Shown: positions 27,071-37,917, numbered from the stretch's first letter. The stretch: DNA of 64,000 nt from Leptospira terpstrae serovar Hualin str. LT 11-33 = ATCC 700639 (GCF_000332495.1 NZ_AOGW02000016.1:124001-188000); one strand, 5' to 3'. The notes: generated by a model from the sequence alone, not told the origin. Made by a program: numbers and translations.

Positions 27071-28276
27071 ATGAGCCAAAACCCTACCAAACTCTATCCA
27101 TACCGCTGGGTTGTGCTTTTCGCCTATATAGTCATCACGGCAACCATTTGTTTGCAATGGTTGACCTATGCTCCCATTGCACGAGATGCCAAAGAGTTTT
27201 ATCAAGTAAGTCCTATCCAAATCGATTTACTTTCTCTCGTTTTTCTTGGCGTTTTCGTTTTCATAGCAATTCCCGCCTCTTATGTGATCGATACTTATGG
27301 AATTAAAAAAGGAGTTGGTTTTGGTGCTGTATTAACAGGCGTTTGCGGGCTACTGAAAGGAATTTATGCAGCCGATTATACCATTGTGCTTCTTTGCCAA
27401 ATAGGACTCGCAGTGGCCCAACCATTTCTTCTAAACGCAGTGACCAAAATTAGTGTTTTGTGGTTTCCCATCCAAGAAAGGGCCACCGCTGTCGCCCTCG
27501 GAACCTTAGCTCAATTCCTCGGAATCATTCTTGTGATGATCCTTACCCCTATTTTACTCCAAAATGGAAACTCCATCCCTGATGTGATGATGATGTATGG
27601 AATTGGTTCTGTGGTCTCTGCGATTCTATTTCTTACCCTCATCAAAGAAAAACCACCAACCTCTCCGAGTACCCATGGCGAAGACCACGAACTCACCTTT
27701 CAAGAAGGACTTCGTTTTTTATGGAAACAGAAAGATATGAGAAAAATTCTATTTTTGTTTCTCATTGGTCTTGGGGTTTTTAATGCTGTGAGTACTTGTA
27801 TTGATCAAATCTGCGAAATCAAAGGCCTGAATATCGACGAATCAGGGTTAGTTGGCGGGGTGATGTTGATTTCTGGAATCATCGGTGGAGTGATCATTCC
27901 TCCCCTCTCAGACAAATTACAAAAACGAAAGTTATTCCTGATCGTTGCCATGGCTGGATTTTTAGTGGGCCTCAGTTTATTTGTATTGTTCCAAGGATTT
28001 ATATTCTTACTCGTTGGATCGATTGTGATTGGATTTTTTCTATTGGGAATTGGGGCACCGATTGGATTTCAATACTGTGCAGAGATTACTTCACCAGCAC
28101 CAGAATCCACTTCGCAAGGTTTACTCCTCCTTGTGGGACAAGTCTCAGGCATATTCTTTATCTTAGGACTTAACTTTTTTGGAATGATTTCCTTTTTATA
28201 CATCCTTCTCTTTCTATCCCTGATCAATTTGATTCTGGTATTTTGGTTAAAAGAATCTCCGTTTATGGAATCTTAG
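27071..28276 (+). CDS. Major facilitator superfamily transporter
   Basis: This encodes 401 residues with 12 predicted membrane segments. The first helix region (LQWLTYAPIARDAKEFYQVSPIQIDLLSLVF) and the SYVIDTYGIKKGVGFG loop between helices 2 and 3 resemble the FLVCR-like branch of MFS (related eukaryotic members move heme or choline). A central charged loop lies near residue 200. It is divergent from the FGGY kinase operon and shares a possible operator with it, which suggests it imports or exports a substrate of that pathway. A weak hairpin follows the gene. Substrate unknown. Confidence 0.82.
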   Translation: MSQNPTKLYPYRWVVLFAYIVITATICLQWLTYAPIARDAKEFYQVSPIQIDLLSLVFLGVFVFIAIPASYVIDTYGIKKGVGFGAVLTGVCGLLKGIYAADYTIVLLCQIGLAVAQPFLLNAVTKISVLWFPIQERATAVALGTLAQFLGIILVMILTPILLQNGNSIPDVMMMYGIGSVVSAILFLTLIKEKPPTSPSTHGEDHELTFQEGLRFLWKQKDMRKILFLFLIGLGVFNAVSTCIDQICEIKGLNIDESGLVGGVMLISGIIGGVIIPPLSDKLQKRKLFLIVAMAGFLVGLSLFVLFQGFIFLLVGSIVIGFFLLGIGAPIGFQYCAEITSPAPESTSQGLLLLVGQVSGIFFILGLNFFGMISFLYILLFLSLINLILVFWLKESPFMES

Positions 28277-28289
28277 GCTAAGGTATAAG

Positions 28290-28333
28290 GAATCAAGCGG
28301 TGAAGGGGAAACGAAGTTCGCCTCGTTTGATTC
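28290..28333 (+). terminator. Weak hairpin after the MFS gene
   Basis: GAATCAAGCG (28290-28299) can pair with CGTTTGATTC (28324-28333) with one G-T pair and a 24-nt loop, 13 bp after the MFS stop. No T-run follows. It may contribute to termination between this gene and the convergent 132-residue membrane protein gene. Confidence 0.3.
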
Positions 28334-28371
28334 GGAAAATGAAGTGGTAGTGATTCAGCAATTTTGATAGA

Positions 28372-28770
28372 TTAAATCACTAAAAAAGAAGTTATGGAAT
28401 TGTATCTAGACAGATGTTTTGCAGTTAGAAATACGAAACAACCAAAAGGAATCTGAATATATAAACCCATGAGAATGTTTTGATTTCCGGAAGATAACCC
28501 GTAAGATAAATTGATCAGTATATCCAGGATCATAATGATAACAGCTAGAAAAACAGCGAATTTGTAAGAAAAGAAAAACAAAAAAATGACTAGAGGATCG
28601 AGAATCAGTAGTGAAGTCCAAAAGGCATTCCATAAGAACGGTGCAAAAGTATAACCAAAAAAACCTAACTTCACCATATCCATCGCATGGGAAATGGTTC
28701 CAATACCAAATCCAATCATATAGATTGTTATGAGTAATTGATTTTTTTTATTCCAATAATAGTTTGGCAT
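28372..28770 (-). CDS. Small four-helix membrane protein of unknown function
   Basis: This encodes 132 residues with four hydrophobic segments (LLITIYMIGFGIGTI, FLWNAFWTSLLILDPLVIFLFFF, FAVFLAVIIMILDILINL, MGLYIQIPFGCFVFL) and a short basic N-terminus. I do not recognise the family. It lies 15 bp downstream of a DUF7000-like gene on the same strand, so the two are probably cotranscribed. Confidence 0.55.
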   Translation of the reverse strand: MPNYYWNKKNQLLITIYMIGFGIGTISHAMDMVKLGFFGYTFAPFLWNAFWTSLLILDPLVIFLFFFSYKFAVFLAVIIMILDILINLSYGLSSGNQNILMGLYIQIPFGCFVFLTAKHLSRYNSITSFLVI

Positions 28771-28785
28771 GTTTTGCGAAAATTC

Positions 28786-29280
28786 TTATTTCAACTTACT
28801 CACTTTGATCTCTTGTATAATTTCTGCAGTCACTTGCACCAAACTCGCTTCAATTTGTTTGGAAAGTAAATCCAGATCATTAAAATTAGGTTTTTCAATG
28901 AGGACAGCTTCCAGAATGGAATACTGTGGTTTGGTGGTTCTATTTTTGTTCCACTTTGTATTTTTAAAATACTCCCAATACCTTTCCTGAATGGGTATGG
29001 TCTGTCCCAAAAGCCAAACTTCAAATTGCATTTTCGGATGGTTTAAGACAAGGCCCATTTTTAATTTTCTATCTTTTAAGAATTTGTTCGAGTAATAGAA
29101 ATAGGTATAGTCCATATATCCCTGAAACAAACTTCCAAAAGCGTAACTTTTGGAAAGGTTCTTGGATAGAGTTGTACCAAGTTTAGTTACATATTTCACA
29201 AGGCCGGCATAGGCTTCTTGGATTTCCCCGATTTGGAGCTGCTTTTTGTATGAATTTACACAATCATTAAATTGTTTCAT
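28786..29280 (-). CDS. DUF7000-like protein
   Basis: This encodes 164 residues. The pattern YKKQLQIGEIQEAYAGLVKYVTKL, then GSLFQGYMDYTYFYYSN and LKMGLVLNHPKMQFEVWLLGQTIPIQERYWEYFK, matches what I recall of the DUF7000 family found in Firmicutes and others, whose function is unknown. It is soluble and probably cytoplasmic. ATG 29280 is chosen over an upstream start at 29313 because homologous proteins begin near this helix. Sits in a string of small minus-strand genes with an accessory flavour. Confidence 0.65.
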   Translation of the reverse strand: MKQFNDCVNSYKKQLQIGEIQEAYAGLVKYVTKLGTTLSKNLSKSYAFGSLFQGYMDYTYFYYSNKFLKDRKLKMGLVLNHPKMQFEVWLLGQTIPIQERYWEYFKNTKWNKNRTTKPQYSILEAVLIEKPNFNDLDLLSKQIEASLVQVTAEIIQEIKVSKLK

Positions 29281-29352
29281 TAATTTGTCTTTTTTCCTAA
29301 CCACCTGGCACAAGTTATAGTATCTTACAAAATAGAACCGAACTTTCCATTG

Positions 29353-30009
29353 TTATCCGAAATGGTTCTCATAGATCAAAACAGTTTCAATTTCTATAAA
29401 ATTTCGAACAAAAGCAATATTTTCTTTCTGGAAAAAAGGAACGTGCCTATCATCATGAGCAATCCCTAAAAAATGAAATCCAAACTGGCTCGCCGATTCA
29501 TAATCTGCAGGTGAATCACCTATATAGACAATTTCATTCTTATCGATATTTTCTATATTTAATAATGAAAAAATTGGCTCAAAGACCTTTGGATTGGGTT
29601 TATGAACCTCTGTGTGTTCTGAGCCCTGAATTTGCAGAAACAATTTTGTATTGATTTGTAGTTCATTCAACTCGCGAAGAACAACCTTCTCACTTGATGA
29701 AGTTACAATTCCAAATTTAAAGGAGTCTTGATATTTACTGATAAAGTCAAAAGCATTTGAATGGGGAACATTCCAATCTTTCTTTGAATATTCTATATAA
29801 AGACTCCAAAGGGAATCGATATCCTTAGAAAATCTCCCAAACAGTTTGAGTAAAAATGCTTCCGCAGGAAGTCCCCAGGCCTCATCAATTTCTGTTTCTG
29901 TGATCTTGGAGTTAAAAATCTCTTTCGATAGTTTATAGATCGTGGTGTAACGAGTCTTTCGTGTTTGGACCAAAGTGTCATCGTAATCAAATATTATTGC
30001 TTTGATCAT
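29353..30009 (-). CDS. HAD-superfamily hydrolase (phosphatase-like)
   Basis: This encodes 218 residues with motif I FDYDDTLVQT (nucleophile Asp and acid/base Asp), motif II IVTSSS, a conserved Lys (HKPNPKVFEP) and motif IV IGDSPADYESA, with a helical cap between motifs I and II as in phosphoglycolate/beta-phosphoglucomutase-type enzymes. ATG 30009 places motif I seven residues from the start, as is usual; 30057 would add an unrelated tail. It ends upstream of the DUF7000-like gene and follows the tetR-type gene on the same strand. Substrate unknown. Confidence 0.82.
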   Translation of the reverse strand: MIKAIIFDYDDTLVQTRKTRYTTIYKLSKEIFNSKITETEIDEAWGLPAEAFLLKLFGRFSKDIDSLWSLYIEYSKKDWNVPHSNAFDFISKYQDSFKFGIVTSSSEKVVLRELNELQINTKLFLQIQGSEHTEVHKPNPKVFEPIFSLLNIENIDKNEIVYIGDSPADYESASQFGFHFLGIAHDDRHVPFFQKENIAFVRNFIEIETVLIYENHFG

Positions 30010-30063
30010 ATTATCAAAATATTCCCTATTGTACCACTTTAGCGCAAGTCTACCCAATTCTCC

Positions 30064-30714
30064 CTATCCACCGAGTGCTCTGCGGATCACCTTCATTACA
30101 CCAGCTACAACTTCTTCATCTCTTTCAAACACATCTTCCCCAAGATAGATCTTCATTCGTTCTTTATAATATACAGTGGAATAAGAAAACTGTAAGGTCA
30201 TAAAGATACTATCGAGTAAAAAAGCAGACAAGTTGCTATCCACTTCGGAGGAAATGTTACCTTCACTTTTTGCAAGACTTATCATCTCAATATAACATTT
30301 TGCAGACAAAGATTCAAGTTCTCCCGAAAGACGAGTGATGAGCTCATAGTTACTTTCTGTAGTCATCTCATTATAGAGGCGAATGATGTCTTGGTTGATG
30401 CGAGAATGGGTTTGGATGATGCGTATGATCTTTTCTATTTTTCCAAACAAATCCAAATCCATGGAAAGAACTGATTCCAAAGTTTTTTCTAACTGCGTGA
30501 TTCCATGATCCACTACGGTTAAGAAAAAATCTTCCTTGGTTTCAAAGTATTTATAGAGAGAACCAACACTAATCCCTGCTTTTTGAGCAATGGTATTGGT
30601 ATTGGCACTTGTAAATCCGCGGTTGGCGAATTCTGAAATGGCTATGGTTAAAATCCGGTTCCTCTTTTCTTCAGAAATCCGCTCAAAACTATCATTAAAA
30701 TGCTTGGTTACCAT
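30064..30714 (-). CDS. TetR/AcrR-family transcriptional regulator
   Basis: This encodes 216 residues. Residues 12-60 are a TetR DNA-binding domain (RNRILTIAISEFANRGFTSANTNTIAQKAGISVGSLYKYFETKEDFFLTVVD). The C-terminal ligand domain is helical. It is transcribed divergently from the HemL-like gene, and the 166-bp gap holds a near-perfect long inverted repeat (30817-30854). A copy of its core lies at 26933 upstream of the FGGY kinase and MFS genes. I infer that this regulator represses the aminotransferase and the polyol operon, and probably itself. The inducer is unknown. Confidence 0.88.
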   Translation of the reverse strand: MVTKHFNDSFERISEEKRNRILTIAISEFANRGFTSANTNTIAQKAGISVGSLYKYFETKEDFFLTVVDHGITQLEKTLESVLSMDLDLFGKIEKIIRIIQTHSRINQDIIRLYNEMTTESNYELITRLSGELESLSAKCYIEMISLAKSEGNISSEVDSNLSAFLLDSIFMTLQFSYSTVYYKERMKIYLGEDVFERDEEVVAGVMKVIRRALGG

Positions 30715-30816
30715 ACTCCGTCCCCGTCCAATAAACTAGATAAGGCTAAAATTTCTCCAGGAAATTTATCTAAATTTCTAAAGAATCAGCCAATCTCGAA
30801 CTATTTTATAAATTCC

Positions 30817-30854
30817 TTCTTGACAATGAGTGATGACTCACTCATTGTCAAGAA
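30817..30854. promoter_or_regulatory. Long perfect inverted repeat, candidate TetR operator
   Basis: TTCTTGACAATGAGTGA (30817-30833) and its exact complement (30838-30854) are separated by TGAC. This is a 17-bp perfect inverted repeat centred between the divergent tetR-type and hemL-like genes. Both arms contain TTGACA, so it also carries possible -35 elements in both directions. The inner 15 bp, TGAGTGATGACTCAC, recur at 26934-26948. Confidence 0.7.
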
Positions 30855-30880
30855 AAAAGACCCGGAAGAGGAAAGATTAT

Positions 30881-32350
30881 ATGGCCCAAGGCTTTTCCAT
30901 GAACGAATACCCCAATGTAGACCAAATCTACAAAGACCTAAGGAAATTAATTTCCCTTCCTATCCGCTCCATCCGCAAAGACGCGATGGAGGACATCATC
31001 CATAATTACTTCGATAAAAAATGCAGTAAATCCAAAGCGATGATCACCAAAGCTTCGGAATACATTCCAGGCGGAGTCCAACACAATCTTTCATTCAACC
31101 ATCCCTTCCCTCTTGTTTTTACAAAAGCATCCGGTGCTTATTTATATGATTTGGATGGAAACAAATACATCGATTTTTTACAAGCGGGCGGGCCAACTGT
31201 ACTTGGAAGTAATCCTACTTCAGTTCGTAAAAAAGTCATTGAACTATTAGATACAACAGGACCTGTCACTGGTCTCTTTCATGAATACGAATATAAGTTA
31301 GCTGAGAAGATTGTAGAGTTAGTTCCTTCAGTAGAAATGTTTCGGATGTTAGGTTCTGGAACCGAAGCTTGTATGGCATCCATTCGAGTGGCAAGGCTTG
31401 CGACAAAGAAAAAAAACATCGTAAAGATGGGTGGTGCCTATCACGGTTGGAGTGACCAATTGGCATATGGGCTACGAATACCAGGAACAAGACACTTCGA
31501 AGCCAACGGAGTTCCTAAATCCATTTTCAAATACACACAAGAATTTTATCCGAACGATTTGCACTCTTTGGAATCCGTACTCAAACGAAATCGATTTCGT
31601 GGTGGAACAGCAGCCGTTCTCATTGAACCAGTAGGCCCAGAAAGTGGAACAAGACCACTAGACTTCGACTTCAACAAGGGAGTGAGAGAACTTTGCAACA
31701 AGTATGGTGCCCTTCTTATCTTTGATGAAGTGGTGACCGCTTTCCGTATTGGTCTCAGTGGGGCCCAAGGATACTTTGGTGTGGATCCTGACCTAACTAT
31801 TTTTGGTAAGGTGGTTGCCGGTGGATATCCATCCGCAGGAGGCCTTGGTGGTAAAAAAGAATTTATGAAATATGTTTCTGCAGGACTTCAAACCGGCACC
31901 AAAAAGGCGTTAATCGGGGGAACGATGGCAGCAAACCCACTCAGTTCCGCTGCAGGTTACTTTACCCTTTGTGAAATGGAAAAAACAGGGGCTCTTGAAA
32001 AATCAGGAAGGGCTGGTGACCGCCTAACAAAAGGATTGCAAAAACTAATCAAAAAGTATGATCTTCCTTTTGTTGCTTTCAACCAAGGTTCCATTTGCCA
32101 CTTGGAGACAGTAGGGACTATGTTACTCGATATCAATATCAAGAAATTCTGGACCATCAAAAAAACCATCGCGGAAGCCCATAAAAGAAAACACGCCATG
32201 GAAGAGATGGGAGCCGCCTATATGTCAGAAGGTCTTGTGACTCTTGCAGGTAGCAGGCTTTATACAAGTGCTTCCGATACAGATGCCGTGATTGATGATG
32301 CCCTAAAAAGGTTTGAACGAGTGTTTCAAAAAGTGGAAGGTGTGGCTTAA
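30881..32350 (+). CDS. HemL-like class III aminotransferase
   Basis: This encodes 489 residues of a PLP enzyme of the class III fold, close in pattern to glutamate-1-semialdehyde aminomutase: YLYDLDGNKYIDFLQAGGPTVLGSNP, MLGSGTEACMASIRVAR, KMGGAYHGWSD, LLIFDEVVTAFRIGLSGAQ and the PLP-lysine region IFGKVVAGGYPSAGGLGG. The 489 residues exceed the ~430 usual for HemL because of an N-terminal extension of about 60 residues. It probably is not the housekeeping HemL but a specialised aminotransferase/mutase under TetR control. ATG 30881 has GAGGAAAG as ribosome binding site. An upstream in-frame start at 30830 would lie in the operator. Confidence 0.82.
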   Translation: MAQGFSMNEYPNVDQIYKDLRKLISLPIRSIRKDAMEDIIHNYFDKKCSKSKAMITKASEYIPGGVQHNLSFNHPFPLVFTKASGAYLYDLDGNKYIDFLQAGGPTVLGSNPTSVRKKVIELLDTTGPVTGLFHEYEYKLAEKIVELVPSVEMFRMLGSGTEACMASIRVARLATKKKNIVKMGGAYHGWSDQLAYGLRIPGTRHFEANGVPKSIFKYTQEFYPNDLHSLESVLKRNRFRGGTAAVLIEPVGPESGTRPLDFDFNKGVRELCNKYGALLIFDEVVTAFRIGLSGAQGYFGVDPDLTIFGKVVAGGYPSAGGLGGKKEFMKYVSAGLQTGTKKALIGGTMAANPLSSAAGYFTLCEMEKTGALEKSGRAGDRLTKGLQKLIKKYDLPFVAFNQGSICHLETVGTMLLDINIKKFWTIKKTIAEAHKRKHAMEEMGAAYMSEGLVTLAGSRLYTSASDTDAVIDDALKRFERVFQKVEGVA

Positions 32351-32563
32351 GTAGAAAACCAATCAAAACGGTAATCTTTCCCTAGGTTTACTGTTACTGA
32401 TTTCTATAGGAATCTAAATTCTAAATCTCACCCTTTTCCCGCCAAACAAGGCTGTGGATTGGGTGGGTTTTTCCTATCGGATCCTCCGATTCCTTAAATC
32501 CAATCGGAATCCCCCTTAATTTCATTCTCTCGTCGAAAAGTACTTGTACATTTCAGGAGAATC

Positions 32564-32600
32564 ATGGCATTATGTCTCAAATCACGACGAGGCCCGTACT

Positions 32601-32608
<8 letters not shown>
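32564..32608 (+). CDS. Possible 14-codon leader ORF overlapping the fliF start
   Basis: ATG at 32564 follows AGGAG by four bases, a better ribosome binding site than that of fliF. It encodes [14 protein letters not shown] and stops at TGA 32606-32608, just inside fliF (ATG 32601-32603). This arrangement could couple translation of fliF to the leader. It may equally be chance; there is no evidence of conservation in one sequence. Confidence 0.3.
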
Positions 32609-34301
<1,693 letters not shown>

Positions 34302-34302
34302 A

Positions 34303-36864
34303 TTAGGCTTCGTTTTTCCAACGGATGTTGGCACCATTGGAGATCCGGGAATATACTTCCCGGAAATACTGGTTAGGTGCCTTTCCATCCGGATCTTGCG
34401 AATAACGAGGTCTTAGGCGATGCACAAAATACATATCCAAATCCCCTTTATTTTTTCCGTGGATTTTCCCTCTATACTCTGTGATAAAAAAATACTTCAC
34501 TAGATCATAAGTCTCTTTAGATACATTGATTTTTCCTGTTTCGCCACCAGACTCCATTCGCGAAGCTGTATTGACAGTATCTCCCCAAATGTCATAAGCA
34601 AATTTAAACCGACCTACAACTCCGGCAACCACAGGACCTGTATGAAGCCCAAGTCTCAGTTCCCAAAAAGGCAAACCCAGTGTAGTTTTAATTTCTTTTA
34701 ATTGGTTCATGAAACTTTGAATCTCGAGAGCCGCCAAACAAGCGTCAATGGCACTGGTTCTTGTTTCCACGGGAACTCCACCCGCACACATATAACTATC
34801 CCCGATAGTTTTTAGTTTTTCTAAATTGTTTCTTAGAATAATTTCATCAAACTGCGTAAAACAGGCATCGAGTTCTTCAATGAGACTTTGTTCATCCATT
34901 CCTTCGGCAACTTTCGTAAATCCTTTGAAATCAGTGAATAATACAGTTACATTTTCAATTCTTGTGGGAGTGACGCTACCTTTAAGTTTTAATTCTTGGG
35001 CTACTTTATATGGCAAAATGTTGAGAAGTAATTTCTCTGATTCTTCCATAGCTTCTTCTGCTTTATCTTGGGCAATCAGAGCTTTTTCTCTTTCTTCATC
35101 CGCTTTTTGTTTTTCTAAATCTAACAAAAAATAACTAATATCTAATTCTTCGGCCAGTGGACGTGACATGATGTACACTACAAGGTAGTTAAACAAAACC
35201 AGAGGCAATACAATCATGGTTAGATGGAATGCCGATTCCCCCACTCCATATTGTTCCCTAATGAGCGGGAAATACAAAATGGCAGCAATGGCCATGGTAA
35301 TGAGCCCCAAGTTTGCCAATCGTTGGCTCAGTTGGATTGTCCGTCCTTCCAAAGACAAAGCACCATGACGAAGCACCGCATAACCAAGTAAAAACGCGGG
35401 AACAAATTGAAAATCTGCTAAAGGATAAATTGGAAATCCATGACTAGGAAGTAGTGCTGCTAAAAGTAAAATCGCAGACAATAAAAAGGAACCAATGATC
35501 CATTTCGAAGCAAAGTTGATATAACCTTTGTTTCGAATGAACGTAAATAAAACTAAGATCAGAGCAATGGCACCGTTTGCTCCCACGAGTAATTCTGCAG
35601 GTCCACCATGATGCACTCTGGACCATGGATAATCAAAATAACCCACAAATAAATAAGGAGATGGGGCAAGCACAGCTGCTGTCACACAAAGGAAGTCTAT
35701 GACTTGGATCCATATTGGTGATTTTTGTCCAATCGCCTCAAATACTAAACGAACCATGATGCTCGGTGCAAAGGCAAAAGCAACAAAGGTCATCTGAGAA
35801 ATTCTAAGTTGCACCACATACGATATGTTTAACTTCAAAGGAACCGATTGGATGACATAGAAACCTGTTAGAATCAATGCAAAAGCACAAAGTTGGTTGA
35901 TCCTTGCGGATGGATTGGCACCTGCCACGATGATGGATAGAAATACGGCACCAAACACAGAGACTACGGGAGGGATACCCCAAGGATACCATTTTGCCGA
36001 TTCATAAGCATCAGGGGAAAGCCCAAAGGAAACGCCAAAAGAAATAAAAATCAAAACAAAAGATAATAGTGCAAATAGGAAATAAAACATTCCATTCTTT
36101 TGAAACAACAACTCATTAACGTCAAAAAAGTCGGATCGAAACACTCCGTATGCAACAAGTAACATTGGAATGAATAAAAAGAACCCTCCCGGATACACTT
36201 TAAAACCTAAAATACTCGGTGCGTTTAATGTAGTGAGTAAAAATAATAAATTTACCCCATGAAATAATGTTAGGTGGTAGTGTTTTCGAATGTATTGGTA
36301 GTGTTTGATAAACGAAGGCAAAATCAAAAGAAAGTATCCTAGTGGCGCCAAAATTCCCCAAGGACGGACATAAGAACTTCCTCTCGGATACTTCCCAAAA
36401 GTAAATTCAAAGACTGTAGTTTCAAAACCCTTACCGATTAGAACTCCAAAATACAAAACAAAACTAGCAAACCAACAAAGATAAGAATAATACAATAACA
36501 ACTTACTCTGTTTCCCAGTCATATGGTAGGCCATATAAAATGCAGTGGGAGCTAGTGGAGCCACAAGAAAGTAGAGTAGATCATTCCAAAATACTAATGT
36601 ATTTACATCTTGGATCCAAGCACGAGTTGTAAGTACCAAACCAACAGTTCCAAAACTAATAAAGGAAATGGTAAGATTTAAATGGAAAAATCGATTTTCA
36701 TCATCTGATTTACGAAATTTTTGGAAGGCAAAGTAACTAAGAAATAATCCTACAAAAAATGTAAGAATTCCAGGAGCACCATAAGGAATCTGATACCAAA
36801 AGTATTCCCAATCCGATATAATTCCTTCTGGTTTTACAAAATAAATGAGAGGGTATGATTCCAT
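34303..36864 (-). CDS. Membrane class III adenylate cyclase
   Basis: This encodes 853 residues. About 16 hydrophobic segments fill residues 20-565, followed by a coiled-coil linker (DLEKQKADEEREKALIAQDKAEEAMEESEKLL) and a class III cyclase domain from about 615 to 820. Catalytic features are VTVLFTDFKGFTKVAE (metal-binding Asp), LKTIGDSYMCAGG (Lys selecting adenine), and FAYDIWGDTVNTASRMES (second selectivity Asp, Asn, Arg). Lys plus Asp at the selectivity positions points to cAMP rather than cGMP production. The large membrane region is probably the sensor. Its stop lies 2 bp after fliF stop. Confidence 0.9.
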   Translation of the reverse strand: MESYPLIYFVKPEGIISDWEYFWYQIPYGAPGILTFFVGLFLSYFAFQKFRKSDDENRFFHLNLTISFISFGTVGLVLTTRAWIQDVNTLVFWNDLLYFLVAPLAPTAFYMAYHMTGKQSKLLLYYSYLCWFASFVLYFGVLIGKGFETTVFEFTFGKYPRGSSYVRPWGILAPLGYFLLILPSFIKHYQYIRKHYHLTLFHGVNLLFLLTTLNAPSILGFKVYPGGFFLFIPMLLVAYGVFRSDFFDVNELLFQKNGMFYFLFALLSFVLIFISFGVSFGLSPDAYESAKWYPWGIPPVVSVFGAVFLSIIVAGANPSARINQLCAFALILTGFYVIQSVPLKLNISYVVQLRISQMTFVAFAFAPSIMVRLVFEAIGQKSPIWIQVIDFLCVTAAVLAPSPYLFVGYFDYPWSRVHHGGPAELLVGANGAIALILVLFTFIRNKGYINFASKWIIGSFLLSAILLLAALLPSHGFPIYPLADFQFVPAFLLGYAVLRHGALSLEGRTIQLSQRLANLGLITMAIAAILYFPLIREQYGVGESAFHLTMIVLPLVLFNYLVVYIMSRPLAEELDISYFLLDLEKQKADEEREKALIAQDKAEEAMEESEKLLLNILPYKVAQELKLKGSVTPTRIENVTVLFTDFKGFTKVAEGMDEQSLIEELDACFTQFDEIILRNNLEKLKTIGDSYMCAGGVPVETRTSAIDACLAALEIQSFMNQLKEIKTTLGLPFWELRLGLHTGPVVAGVVGRFKFAYDIWGDTVNTASRMESGGETGKINVSKETYDLVKYFFITEYRGKIHGKNKGDLDMYFVHRLRPRYSQDPDGKAPNQYFREVYSRISNGANIRWKNEA

Positions 36865-36941
36865 CCCTTTAAAGATCGGCTTTCGGGAAATCAGAAAGTA
36901 GCAAATTCTTCTATTTGACTCACTTCCTCTTTTGTTGTGCT

Positions 36942-37838
36942 ATGTCCGATATGGTTGATCTAAACTTTTCAAAAAAGAACGCAACGGAATGGTTGGCTGC
37001 TGGTAAATTTTTCGAATATAAGAAGTTTCAAATTTTTTATATCCAAGAAGGAAGAGGCCAAAACCTGATTTTACTTCATGGGTTTCCTACATCCTCTTGG
37101 GATTATTCCAAAATTTTCAACGGACTTTCTCGTTACTTCAATACGATCGCCATTGATTTTTTAGGATTTGGTTATTCTTCCAAACCCAAAAAACATACAT
37201 ACACTTTGATGGAACAAACAGATATCATAGAAAACTTTATCGAGAAAAATGCTCTCCGAAGGGTGAAGTTTGTTTTTCATGATTATGCAGTCAGTGTAGG
37301 CCAAGAAATTTTAGCGAGGCATTTAGAACGCTCAGATCGTAAGTATGAAATTGACGGTGCTGTTTTTTTCAATGGAGGACTTTTTCCACATCTACATAGA
37401 CCCACCTTCAAACAAAAACTTCTAGCAACACCAGTACTCGGTGCATTTCTTTCCAGATTTTATGATGAAAAAAAATTCGGTATCGCTTTTAGCAAAGTGT
37501 TTGGAAAAAATACTAAACCAACTGACAAAGAAATTTCTGTTCTTTGGAAATTGATTACCTACCCAAACAAAATATTGATTCCACACAAACTCCTCAAATA
37601 CATTCCAGAAAGAAGATTACACGGGGAACGATGGAAGAATGCCCTTCTAAATACGGAAGTGCCACTACTCTTTATCAACGGGGGAGAAGATCCAGTCAGT
37701 GGAAGCCACCTAGCAGATGAAATTGAAAAACTTCCGATCAAAAACAAAAAACTCATTCGTTGGGACTCCATTGGACATTATCCACAATGGGAAAACCCAG
37801 AAGAAAGTTTTAAAGAAATCTACGAATTTTTAAAATAA
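36942..37838 (+). CDS. Alpha/beta hydrolase of the haloalkane dehalogenase/epoxide hydrolase type
   Basis: This encodes 298 residues. The oxyanion motif LLHGFPTSSWDYSK is followed by FVFHDYAVSVGQEI, where Asp rather than Ser occupies the nucleophile elbow, as in haloalkane dehalogenases and epoxide hydrolases. The acid region is FINGGEDPVSG and the catalytic His lies in SIGHYPQWENPEE. ATG 36942 is chosen; an upstream frame start at 36915 has an odd hydrophobic lead. Substrate unknown. A terminator-like hairpin separates it from the convergent cdaR. Confidence 0.78.
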   Translation: MSDMVDLNFSKKNATEWLAAGKFFEYKKFQIFYIQEGRGQNLILLHGFPTSSWDYSKIFNGLSRYFNTIAIDFLGFGYSSKPKKHTYTLMEQTDIIENFIEKNALRRVKFVFHDYAVSVGQEILARHLERSDRKYEIDGAVFFNGGLFPHLHRPTFKQKLLATPVLGAFLSRFYDEKKFGIAFSKVFGKNTKPTDKEISVLWKLITYPNKILIPHKLLKYIPERRLHGERWKNALLNTEVPLLFINGGEDPVSGSHLADEIEKLPIKNKKLIRWDSIGHYPQWENPEESFKEIYEFLK

Positions 37839-37860
37839 GAATTTATCGAATCCATTTGTT

Positions 37861-37899
37861 ATGATGTCTATAACTTTCTCCAAAGTTATAGTCTATCAT
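37861..37899. terminator. Bidirectional terminator hairpin between alpha/beta hydrolase and cdaR
   Basis: CTATAACTTT (37868-37877) and AAAGTTATAG (37882-37891) make a perfect 10-bp stem with loop CTCC, extended by ATGAT/ATCAT after a small internal bulge. It lies between two convergent stop codons and could serve both strands. Confidence 0.55.
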
Positions 37900-37917
37900 A
37901 AATAAATACGAGGATGA

